Positions 1 through 6,768 of a DNA stretch of 16,511 nucleotides are shown piece after piece (positions within the stretch are counted from its first letter, which is position 1; the number at the start of each line of letters is the position of its first letter). The stretch covers positions 1 to 16,511 of the forward strand of contig CAKSDT010000033.1 of the NCBI GenBank assembly GCA_934446135.1. Direction: 5' to 3'. This DNA comes from an uncultured Clostridia bacterium. Its GTDB lineage: Bacteria; Bacillota; Clostridia; RGIG6154. The notes beneath the pieces were generated by a model that saw nothing but the letters and a program-made list of their open reading frames with translations, was not told where the DNA came from and ran no database searches. A program made the translations under genes and the position numbers.

Positions 1-608
1 TTACTGCTTATGCAATGAAGAATGATACATTCAGAAAAATCGTTTCTACGAAAAAGAAAAGTATCAGTTGGGAAAATAGCAAATATAACAGAGTTTTAAA
101 CAATCACAATAAACTTCTTAAAATGTACAAATGGTGTACCGGAGTTAAAACAGGATATACAAAGAAAGACGGTAGGTGTTTGGTGTCTTCTGCTATGAAA
201 AATGGCAATGAACTTATTGCAGTTACACTGAATGATCCTGATGACTGGAACGATCACATAAATATGTTAAATTACGGGTTTGACCAACTTACTGAGAATT
301 TCACAATAAAAGATGATGTCAAATTTGACAAAATCAAGGTCAATTACGGAAAAAAAGAAAAAATTGGCGTTAAATACAAGAATTCAATCAGTTTCAATAT
401 AAAGCATGATGATGAGATTACTACGGAAACTGTTGTTATGCGTGTTATAGCACCTGTAAAAGTTGGCGAAAAAGTAGGATTTACACGGGTTTATATTAAC
501 GGCGTGGAAAGTGCAGAAGTAGATATTGTTGCAAGAGAGTCATCTGAATATAAACGGGTACGGAAAATTGACGATGTTATACTTAAGTTCTTGCATTTTA
601 GTGAGTAA
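1..608 (+). CDS. D-alanyl-D-alanine carboxypeptidase (DacF/PBP5-like), 3' part only
   Basis: This is the C-terminal part of a low-molecular-weight penicillin-binding protein. Such enzymes remove the terminal D-Ala from peptidoglycan stem peptides outside the membrane. The reading frame is open to the left edge: codons before the ATG at 15 read T-A-Y-A and run into MKNDTFRKIVSTK, a typical internal stretch of the family, so position 15 is not the true start. The third active-site motif, KTG, is at 147-155 within VKTGYTKKDGR. The SxxK and SxN motifs must lie outside the window. After about residue 90 the sequence resembles the beta-rich PBP5 C-terminal domain, and it ends with a basic segment and a short hydrophobic tail that may associate with the membrane. 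Which paralogue it is (dacA, dacB or dacF) cannot be decided from this fragment. Confidence 0.88.
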   Translation, partial: TAYAMKNDTFRKIVSTKKKSISWENSKYNRVLNNHNKLLKMYKWCTGVKTGYTKKDGRCLVSSAMKNGNELIAVTLNDPDDWNDHINMLNYGFDQLTENFTIKDDVKFDKIKVNYGKKEKIGVKYKNSISFNIKHDDEITTETVVMRVIAPVKVGEKVGFTRVYINGVESAEVDIVARESSEYKRVRKIDDVILKFLHFSE

Positions 609-613
609 TAATA

Positions 614-642
614 TTGACTTTTTGATGCAGTTTATGTATAAT
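614..642 (+). promoter_or_regulatory. Sigma-A-type promoter for the rluB operon
   Basis: TTGACT at 614-619 and a consensus TATAAT at 637-642 are separated by exactly 17 bp. This predicts transcription starting near 649 and a short leader of about 28 nt before the rluB start at 677. It lies just after the stop codon of the carboxypeptidase gene, with no terminator hairpin visible between them, so some readthrough from upstream is possible. Confidence 0.8.
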
Positions 643-676
643 ATCAGTGTTTGTGAAAATAAATACGGAGATGAAA

Positions 677-1390
677 ATGGAAATAAGAATTCAAAAGTTT
701 CTTTCTGAGTGCGGTGTTTGTTCACGCCGCGAAGCAGAAAAAATTATACAGCAGAATAAAGTTGTTGTAAATGTCGTTTATGCGAATATCGGTCAGAAGA
801 TTGATCCTGAAGCAGATGAAGTTAAAGTTTATGGTAAACTTGTAAAACCGGAAAAGAAGATATATGTTATGCTTCATAAACCTAATGGCTGTGTAGCCAC
901 TTCAAAGGAACAGTTCGGAAGAAACACAGTAGTTGATATTTTGAAAAAAGATATTAAAGAACGCTTGTTTTGTGTAGGAAGGTTGGATTATAACACAGAA
1001 GGATTGATTTTTCTTACAAATGATGGAGATTTTGCTGAAAAAGTCATACATCCCTCGCACAAAATATACAAGACATATATTGCTTATGTTAAGGGAGGTA
1101 CTGTTTCTTACAAAACTGTAAATCAGTTAAGGCGCGGTGTTGAACTTGAAGACGGTATTACGGCACCGGCAAAGGTTAAACTTACGGAAGTATTGCCAAA
1201 CGGACTTACAGCCGTTGAGATTTCAATATGTGAAGGTAAAAACAGACAGATAAGAAGGATGTTTGATGCGGTAGGTCACCCGGTTGTTTATTTAAAGAGA
1301 ATAGCAATAGGCGATGTAATATTGGGTAATTTGCCATATGGAAAATGGAGACATTTAACTGCGGAAGAAATTGCCAAACTTGTTAAGTGA
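677..1390 (+). CDS. rluB: 23S rRNA pseudouridine synthase, RluB/RsuA family
   Basis: The family isomerises specific uridines to pseudouridine; RluB acts on helix 89 of 23S rRNA. An N-terminal S4 RNA-binding domain (residues 2-50, IQKFLSECGVCSRREAEKII) is followed by the synthase domain with the signature GRLDYNTEGL at about 101-110, whose Asp104 is the catalytic residue. KNRQIRRMFDAVGHPV near the end is also typical. The length, 237 residues, is normal. I chose the ATG at 677 because CGGAG at 666-670 sits 6 nt ahead of it; the ATGs at 647 and 671 are too early or directly abut that site. It is the first gene after a strong promoter and is followed 13 bp later by the MurR-type regulator. Assignment to RluB rather than RsuA or RluE rests on the Gram-positive context and is less certain than the family. 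Confidence 0.9.
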   Translation: MEIRIQKFLSECGVCSRREAEKIIQQNKVVVNVVYANIGQKIDPEADEVKVYGKLVKPEKKIYVMLHKPNGCVATSKEQFGRNTVVDILKKDIKERLFCVGRLDYNTEGLIFLTNDGDFAEKVIHPSHKIYKTYIAYVKGGTVSYKTVNQLRRGVELEDGITAPAKVKLTEVLPNGLTAVEISICEGKNRQIRRMFDAVGHPVVYLKRIAIGDVILGNLPYGKWRHLTAEEIAKLVK

Positions 1391-1403
1391 GAGAGGAATA
1401 TCA

Positions 1404-2270
1404 ATGAGAAGTGTTTTAGAATTAATTGAAGAACATCGTCCGAAAATGAGTAAGGGGCATAAAAAAATTGCCGATTACATTATTGGTAACTACGACAAAG
1501 CAGCATTTTTAACGGCATCTAAATTAGGAGTTGAAGTAGGAGTGAGCGAATCTACAGTAGTTCGTTTTGCGAATTCCTTGGGTTACAGCGGTTTTCCGGA
1601 ACTTCAGGATTCTCTTGGCGAGGTAGTAAAAACAAGACTTACATCACTTCAGAGATATAATTTAACTTTTGATAAAATGGCTAATAAGGATATTCTTTCC
1701 AAAGTTATAACTGCTGATATTTCTATGCTTAAAGATACATTGGAGCATATTGATAAAGAGCATTTTGATAAATCTATTGATGCTATATTAAATGCCAAAA
1801 CGATTTATATTTTAGGAATCAGGAGTTCGTATTCTCTTGCACAGTATTTGGGTTTTTATATGAATTTAACTTTTAATAATGTTAAAGTTGTATACACCAA
1901 TACAATGAGTGAAATGTTTGAACAGACATTCAGAATTGACAGGGATGATGTTATAATCGGTATTACATTTCCCAGATATTCAAAAAGGACTTGTAAAATA
2001 TTGCAGTATGCAAGAAATAGAGGAGCGGTTGTTATCGGAATTACCGATACGGAACAATCGCCGATAATTCCTTACTGTAATTACAAACTTCTTGCTGTAA
2101 GCGATATGGTCTCGTTTGTTGATTCTTTGGTTGCACCGCTCAGCCTTGTTAATGCTTTGGCTGTGGCAGTCGGAATTAAGAAGAAAGAAGAAGTGACCGA
2201 AACCTTAAACAAACTTGAGGAGATATGGGACGAGTATAGTGTCTATGATAACGGAAAAAATGACAGATAA
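1404..2270 (+). CDS. MurR/RpiR family transcriptional regulator (HTH + SIS domains)
   Basis: An N-terminal RpiR-type helix-turn-helix domain (about residues 1-75; ASKLGVEVGVSESTVVRFANSLGYSGF is cited here only by position, 38-64) precedes a SIS sugar-phosphate-binding domain (about 125-255; TIYILGIRSS and DVIIGITFPRYSK). Family members usually sense a phosphorylated sugar and control sugar or amino-sugar catabolism genes, but no such gene is present here, so the target is unknown. The ATG at 1404 has GAGAGG at 1391-1396, 7 nt upstream; an earlier in-frame start at 1371 would lie inside rluB. The length is 288 residues. The gene sits between rluB and a flavoprotein gene that it overlaps slightly, so it appears co-transcribed with them. 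Confidence 0.9.
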   Translation: MRSVLELIEEHRPKMSKGHKKIADYIIGNYDKAAFLTASKLGVEVGVSESTVVRFANSLGYSGFPELQDSLGEVVKTRLTSLQRYNLTFDKMANKDILSKVITADISMLKDTLEHIDKEHFDKSIDAILNAKTIYILGIRSSYSLAQYLGFYMNLTFNNVKVVYTNTMSEMFEQTFRIDRDDVIIGITFPRYSKRTCKILQYARNRGAVVIGITDTEQSPIIPYCNYKLLAVSDMVSFVDSLVAPLSLVNALAVAVGIKKKEEVTETLNKLEEIWDEYSVYDNGKNDR

Positions 2271-3483
2271 ATATGATATCACTGTTATCGGCGGCGGTGC
2301 CTCCGGTATGGTTGCCGCCGGAGTTGCAGCAAATCGCGGCAGGTCTGTTTTACTTATAGAACGAAATAAATTTTTGGGCAGAAAATTAAGAATTACGGGT
2401 AAAGGCCGATGCAATATAACAAATATTGCTGACAATTCTGAATTCTTTAATAATATAACGGTGAATCCGAAATTTTTATACAGTTCTTTTTATGATTTTA
2501 ATAATTATTCAGTAATAGATTTTTTTAACGCTCTTGGTGTAGAAACAAAAGTTGAGCGTGGAGGCAGGGTTTTTCCTGTTTCAGATAAAGCAGTTGATGT
2601 TGTAAATGCTTTAATCAGATTTGTAGACAATGCCGGTGTTAAAGTGGTAAATGAACGGGTTATAAAGATTTTAAAAACTGATTGCGGCTTTTCGGTATTT
2701 ACTGATAATAAAATGTTTTCATCAGAGAAAGTCATAATAGCAACGGGCGGAATGTCATATCCTCTTACCGGTTCAACAGGTGACGGGTATAGGTTTGCAC
2801 AAAAATTCGGCCATACTGTTGTGCCTCTTAAACCTTCGCTGGTTTCAATAAAAATTAAAGAAAAATTTTGCGGAGAGATGCAAGGACTATCGCTGAAAAA
2901 TGTTAGAGTTACTCTATATAAAGATTCAAAGGCGATTTTTTCGAATATGGGAGAAATGATTTTCACTCATGATGGGGTTTCCGGTCCCATAATTCTTTCA
3001 GCAAGTTCTCATATTAAGTCTGATGCTAATTACAGTTTGGTACTTGACCTTAAACCCGCACTTTCGGAAAAACAGTTAGATGCGAGAGTGTTAAGGGATT
3101 TCAGCAAGTACATAAATAAACAGTTTTCAAATTCATTGTCTGAACTGCTGCCAAAGAAAATGATTCAGACAATAATTCAGTTGTCCGGCATTCCGTCTGA
3201 CAAAAAGATTAATAATATTACGAGAGAAGAAAGATCGCTGCTTGTTAATACAATAAAAAATATTAATATGTCAGTCAGCGGCCTTGGACCTATAGAAGAA
3301 GCAATTATCACATCTGGTGGTATTAAAACCTCCGAGATTTCACCGTCAACTATGGAGTCTAAATTGGTTAGTGGGTTGTATTTTTGCGGTGAGATTATTG
3401 ATGTTGATGCTTACACAGGCGGATATAACCTTCAAATTGCTTTTTCTACGGGACATCTTGCCGGGGCTAGTGCTGCAGAATAA
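2260..3483 (+). CDS. HI0933/YhiN-family FAD-dependent oxidoreductase (often labelled aminoacetone oxidase family)
   Basis: This is a predicted cytosolic flavoprotein with a Rossmann dinucleotide-binding motif, VIGGGASGMVAA (residues 9-20), and the family hallmark GKGRCNITN (47-55). Further family signatures are GGMSYPLTGSTGDGYRFA in the middle and the C-terminal FCGEIIDVDAYTGGYNLQ, which closes the FAD site. The length, 407 residues, is normal. The physiological reaction is not established for most members, so the aminoacetone oxidase label should be treated cautiously. The start is uncertain: ATG 2260 overlaps the preceding gene by 11 bp and matches family N-termini, while ATG 2245 would add five residues; neither has a strong ribosome binding site, so translation is probably coupled to the upstream gene. 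cmk follows 17 bp downstream. Confidence 0.9.
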   Translation: MTDKYDITVIGGGASGMVAAGVAANRGRSVLLIERNKFLGRKLRITGKGRCNITNIADNSEFFNNITVNPKFLYSSFYDFNNYSVIDFFNALGVETKVERGGRVFPVSDKAVDVVNALIRFVDNAGVKVVNERVIKILKTDCGFSVFTDNKMFSSEKVIIATGGMSYPLTGSTGDGYRFAQKFGHTVVPLKPSLVSIKIKEKFCGEMQGLSLKNVRVTLYKDSKAIFSNMGEMIFTHDGVSGPIILSASSHIKSDANYSLVLDLKPALSEKQLDARVLRDFSKYINKQFSNSLSELLPKKMIQTIIQLSGIPSDKKINNITREERSLLVNTIKNINMSVSGLGPIEEAIITSGGIKTSEISPSTMESKLVSGLYFCGEIIDVDAYTGGYNLQIAFSTGHLAGASAAE

Positions 3484-3500
3484 ACAAAGGATATGGTGAT

Positions 3501-4163
3501 ATGAAAATAACGATTGACGGACCTTCAGGTGCCGGAAAAAGTTCAATTGCAAAGGAGATTGCAAAGAGAATAGGTATCATTTATATTGATACAGGTGCAA
3601 TGTATAGAACGGTTGGCCTTTACTGCCTCAGAAACGGGATTGATACAAAAGATGGAAGTCAAGTTGAACAACATCTTGAGGATATTGATATAACCATTGC
3701 TTACGAAAACAATGAACAGTCTGTAATTTTGAATGGTGAAAATGTTACAGCGTTAATAAGAACAAATGAGGTTTCAATGGCTGCGTCAGATGTTGCTAAA
3801 ATTATTTCGGTGAGAATGAAACTTGTGGAACTTCAAAGAAAACTTGCTGAGAATCAGAATGTTATAATGGATGGCAGAGATGCCGGAACATATATTCTTC
3901 CCGATGCTGAAAAAAAGATATTTTTAACCGCAACTGCTGAAAAAAGGGCAGAAAGGCGATATTTGGAACTTGATGCTGCAGGGCAGAAGGTTGACTATAA
4001 CGAAGTTTTAAGAGAAATTATAAAGAGAGACAAAAATGATTCTGAAAGAACATTTTCCCCCTTAAAAAAGGCTGTTGATGCTGTTGTAGTAGACACATCC
4101 GATATGGATTTTGACGAATCTGTAAAATTGATTTTGGAAATTATAGGAGATATAGATGCTTAG
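3501..4163 (+). CDS. cmk: (d)CMP kinase
   Basis: Cytidylate kinase transfers phosphate from ATP to CMP or dCMP, feeding CTP for RNA, DNA and phospholipid synthesis. The P-loop GPSGAGKSS is at residues 7-15, the CMP-binding DTGAMYR at about 31-37, and the DGRDAGTYILPDA segment, which contributes to nucleotide binding, lies near the middle. The C-terminal ERR-containing lid region is also present. The length, 220 residues, is standard. AAAGGA at 3486-3491 precedes the ATG. The last 8 bases overlap the start of plsC. The order cmk-plsC-S1 matches the widespread bacterial linkage of cmk with rpsA. Confidence 0.96.
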   Translation: MKITIDGPSGAGKSSIAKEIAKRIGIIYIDTGAMYRTVGLYCLRNGIDTKDGSQVEQHLEDIDITIAYENNEQSVILNGENVTALIRTNEVSMAASDVAKIISVRMKLVELQRKLAENQNVIMDGRDAGTYILPDAEKKIFLTATAEKRAERRYLELDAAGQKVDYNEVLREIIKRDKNDSERTFSPLKKAVDAVVVDTSDMDFDESVKLILEIIGDIDA

Positions 4164-4731
4164 AAAGATTGCAAGGATTATTTTTAAACCTTTTACACAT
4201 TTTATATTTAAAGTAAAAATCGTTGGTATAGAAAATTTTTTAGAAGACCGTCCTTTTGTTTTGGTGGCTAACCATAGGAGTATGCTTGATGTGATACTTC
4301 TTTATGTCAGTTTTGACAGGGATATTAATTTTATGGCAAAAAAAGAATTATTTGCTTTTAAACCTTTTGGTGTTCTGCTAAAAAAACTTGGTGCTATACC
4401 TATTGACAGACAAGGTAATGATTTCAATGCTGTTAAAAAGTGTATAAAGGTACTGAGAAACGGTGAGGTTTTGGGTATATTTCCGGAGGGGCACAGAAAC
4501 TCTAAGGTTGATACCGACGGAGCAAAGGCCGGTGCAGTTGTTATTGCGTCAAAGTGCGGTGTTCCTATTGTTACTGCTGCTATAAAAGGTGAATATAAGA
4601 TTTTTTCACATTTGCAGATAGTACTTTCGAAGCCTTATGAATTCGAGTATGGAAAAAGGTATTCTACAGAAGAATGCAAAGAGATTACAAGAAAAATTGT
4701 TGATAATATGAAAAATATGGTGGAAAATTAA
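4156..4731 (+). CDS. plsC: 1-acyl-sn-glycerol-3-phosphate acyltransferase
   Basis: The predicted enzyme acylates lysophosphatidic acid to phosphatidic acid at the membrane, the second acylation step of phospholipid synthesis. The catalytic HX4D motif is NHRSMLD (His40, Asp45), and the substrate-binding motif is FPEGHRNS, where the common FPEGTR has His in place of Thr. A hydrophobic, basic N-terminus (RIIFKPFTHFIFKV) suits membrane attachment. It has 191 residues, at the short end of the family. AGGAGA at 4145-4150 lies 5 nt before the ATG. The gene overlaps cmk by 8 bp and its TAA shares one base with the ATG of the next gene, so the three are translated as a coupled unit. Confidence 0.9.
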   Translation: MLRKIARIIFKPFTHFIFKVKIVGIENFLEDRPFVLVANHRSMLDVILLYVSFDRDINFMAKKELFAFKPFGVLLKKLGAIPIDRQGNDFNAVKKCIKVLRNGEVLGIFPEGHRNSKVDTDGAKAGAVVIASKCGVPIVTAAIKGEYKIFSHLQIVLSKPYEFEYGKRYSTEECKEITRKIVDNMKNMVEN

Positions 4732-6686
4732 TGAAAATAATACTTGCAGATACGGCCGGATATTGTTTTGGCGTTGACAGAGCAGTAAAAATTCTTAATG
4801 ATGCTTGTGAAATACATAATAATTTATACACATTAGGGCCTATTATTCATAATCCTGATGTAATAAAGCATTTTTCGGAAAAGGGAGTTAAAATTTTAAA
4901 CGATTGTGATAATATACCGAAAAATGCCTGTGTTGTTATACGCTCACACGGGGTTTCAAAGCGTATGACTAAAATATTAAAGGAAAATAATTGTGAGATA
5001 ATAGATGCAACTTGCCCTTTTGTTAAAAAAATTCATAATATAGTTGAAAAATATTATAAAATGAGTTATAATATCTTTATTGTGGGTGATTTGGAACATC
5101 CTGAGGTTAAAGGAATACTCGGCTGGTGTGATAATAATGCCAAGGTTATTTCTTCTCTTGAAGATGTTTCGGACAGTTTTAGTTTTAGTAAAGTTTGTGT
5201 TGTGTCACAGACAACTTTTGAAAGAAATTTATGGGGTAAGATTAAGGCAAGAATAATTGAATTGTATCCTGATTCCATTATCTTTGACACTATATGTGAT
5301 TCAACATCTGACAGACAAAAAGAGATCATTAGTTTATCCAAAACTTGTGATGCGGTTTTGGTAATAGGCGGAAACAACAGTTCCAACACAACAAAACTTT
5401 GCAGAGTAGCAAAAAACTATTGTAAAAATGTTTATCATATAGAGAATGCATCGCAACTTGATAAAAGTGTTTTAAATTACAAATGCGTTGGTGTTACCGC
5501 CGGAGCATCTACTCCGGCGTACATAATAAAGGAGGTAATTGATATGTTAGAAGAAAAAGAATTGAATTTTGAGGAGGCTCTTGAAAACACATTAAAACCT
5601 TTAAATACAGGGGATATCGTTAAGGGAACAGTTATTAAAATAACTCCTACCGAAGTGTATGTGGATTTAGATACCAAGGCTGACGGTATAATCCCGGTTG
5701 ACCAGGTTTCAATTAAGCCAAATGCAAACATTAATGACTTGCTTAAAGTCGGTCAGGAAATTGAGGCGTTTGTTGTAAGAGTCAACGATGTTGAAGGTTA
5801 TGTTACACTTTCAATGAGAAAACTTGAGGCAATTGCAGCACAGAAGGAAATAGTTGAGGCTTATGAGGCAGGAACACCGGTTAAAGGTGTTGTTACCGAA
5901 GTTGTAAAAGGCGGTATTATTGTTATTGCCTTGGGAACCAAAGTCTTTGTTCCGGCTTCGCTTGCAACAGAAAGATTTACTGAAGACCTTACTCCGATGG
6001 TGGGCAAAGAAGTAACTCTTAAAATTATTGAAATGGATAAGAGAAGAAGAAAAGTAGTAGGAAATATCAAAACTTTGTTGGTTGCTGAAAGAAAAGAAAG
6101 GGCAGAAGCACTTTGGTCATCAATAGAAGTCGGCAAAGTAATTGACGGTGTCGTTAAATCTGTCACGAACTTCGGCGTTTTTGTTGATATAGGCGGAGTT
6201 GACGGATTAGTTCATGTGTCTGAACTTACATGGGATAGAATTAAAAATCCTTCCGAAATTGTTAAACCTGGTGATATATTAACAGTAAAGGTTCTTAGTT
6301 TTGATCCGGAAACTAAAAAGATTTCATTAGGTCACAAAAAAGCAGAAGATGATCCGTGGCTTAAAGTTATGAGCACAGTAAAACTTGATGATGTGATCAA
6401 ATGCAAGATCGTAAGATTAACACCTTTTGGAGCTTTTGCTGAAATCATACCCGGTGTTGATGGACTTATTCATATATCTCAGATTGCAGACAGAAAGATA
6501 GGAAAACCCGCAGATGTACTTTCTGTTGGACAAGAGGTTGATGCAAAAGTTATTGAAATTAATGAAGAAACAAGAAAAATCGGACTTAGCATAAGAGCAC
6601 TCTTATCTAAAGAAGAGCCGGCTCCTGAAGTTTCTGAAGCAACTGAAACTCAGGAAGTTGCAGAGCAGGAAGAAACTGCTGAATAA
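4731..6686 (+). CDS. ispH: IspH (HMBPP reductase) fused to 30S ribosomal protein S1
   Basis: This is a single 651-residue frame. Residues 1-271 are IspH, which makes isopentenyl and dimethylallyl diphosphate from HMBPP in the last step of the MEP pathway. The three [4Fe-4S] ligands are Cys12 (GYCFGVDRA), Cys95 (DATCPFV) and Cys189 (DTICDST). His40, His73, His123 and Glu125 match conserved substrate-site residues. Residues 294-624 hold four S1 RNA-binding domains (about 294-363, 380-450, 466-537, 551-624), followed by an acidic tail. The S1 part resembles the Gram-positive YpfD type. Such fusions are known in Clostridia. The start ATG overlaps the plsC stop by 1 base, with GGTGGA 6 nt upstream. 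A strong internal ribosome binding site at the domain boundary (see 5498-5546) could also yield free S1. Confidence 0.95.
   Translation: MKIILADTAGYCFGVDRAVKILNDACEIHNNLYTLGPIIHNPDVIKHFSEKGVKILNDCDNIPKNACVVIRSHGVSKRMTKILKENNCEIIDATCPFVKKIHNIVEKYYKMSYNIFIVGDLEHPEVKGILGWCDNNAKVISSLEDVSDSFSFSKVCVVSQTTFERNLWGKIKARIIELYPDSIIFDTICDSTSDRQKEIISLSKTCDAVLVIGGNNSSNTTKLCRVAKNYCKNVYHIENASQLDKSVLNYKCVGVTAGASTPAYIIKEVIDMLEEKELNFEEALENTLKPLNTGDIVKGTVIKITPTEVYVDLDTKADGIIPVDQVSIKPNANINDLLKVGQEIEAFVVRVNDVEGYVTLSMRKLEAIAAQKEIVEAYEAGTPVKGVVTEVVKGGIIVIALGTKVFVPASLATERFTEDLTPMVGKEVTLKIIEMDKRRRKVVGNIKTLLVAERKERAEALWSSIEVGKVIDGVVKSVTNFGVFVDIGGVDGLVHVSELTWDRIKNPSEIVKPGDILTVKVLSFDPETKKISLGHKKAEDDPWLKVMSTVKLDDVIKCKIVRLTPFGAFAEIIPGVDGLIHISQIADRKIGKPADVLSVGQEVDAKVIEINEETRKIGLSIRALLSKEEPAPEVSEATETQEVAEQEETAE
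5498..5546 (+). promoter_or_regulatory. Hairpin plus consensus Shine-Dalgarno and in-frame ATG inside ispH-rpsA
   Basis: A perfect 8-bp inverted repeat (CGCCGGAG at 5498-5505, CTCCGGCG at 5512-5519, 6-nt loop) is followed after 8 nt by AAAGGAGGT at 5528-5536 and, 7 nt later, by an in-frame ATG at 5544-5546. This ribosome binding site matches the 16S anti-Shine-Dalgarno over nine bases and is the strongest in the window. The ATG is codon 272, exactly where IspH ends and the S1 part begins. A product from here (5544-6686) would have 380 residues, close to the usual size of stand-alone Gram-positive S1. No T-tract follows the hairpin, so it does not look like a terminator. Use as an internal start is inferred. 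The caveat is that the site is also spelled by the codons for Lys-Glu-Val, residues common at the end of IspH. Confidence 0.55.
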
Positions 6687-6698
6687 GCGTATTTTAAC

Positions 6699-6736
6699 AT
6701 CTCTTGGAGTGGGTGGACACCCACTCCAATTGAGAT
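6699..6736 (+). terminator. Long hairpin, probable terminator after ispH-rpsA
   Basis: An 11-bp perfect stem (TTGGAGTGGGT at 6704-6714 with its complement at 6719-6729) closes over a GGAC loop. After a 2-nt bulge it extends by five more pairs (ATCTC 6699-6703 with GAGAT 6732-6736). TTATTTGAATTT follows, which is T-rich but not a clean U-run, so termination may be partial. It lies 12 bp after the ispH-rpsA stop codon and 32 bp before lon. Confidence 0.75.
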
Positions 6737-6768
6737 TTATTTGAATTTAGAAAGTATAGGACTTAAAT

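Noticed and set aside
1085..1100. Shine-Dalgarno-like AGGGAGGT inside rluB
   Set aside because: No start codon lies at a usable distance in any frame that yields a plausible protein.
2288..2318. GC-rich inverted repeat (CGGCGGC / GCCGCCG) in the flavoprotein gene
   Set aside because: It falls in codons for the Gly/Ala-rich FAD-binding motif, has a long loop, and is not followed by a ribosome binding site or T-tract; protein sequence explains it.
5571..5583. Second Shine-Dalgarno-like GAGGAGG followed by TTG at 5581 in the S1 part
   Set aside because: The TTG is out of frame with S1, and no meaningful product follows; the motif comes from Glu-Glu-Ala codons.
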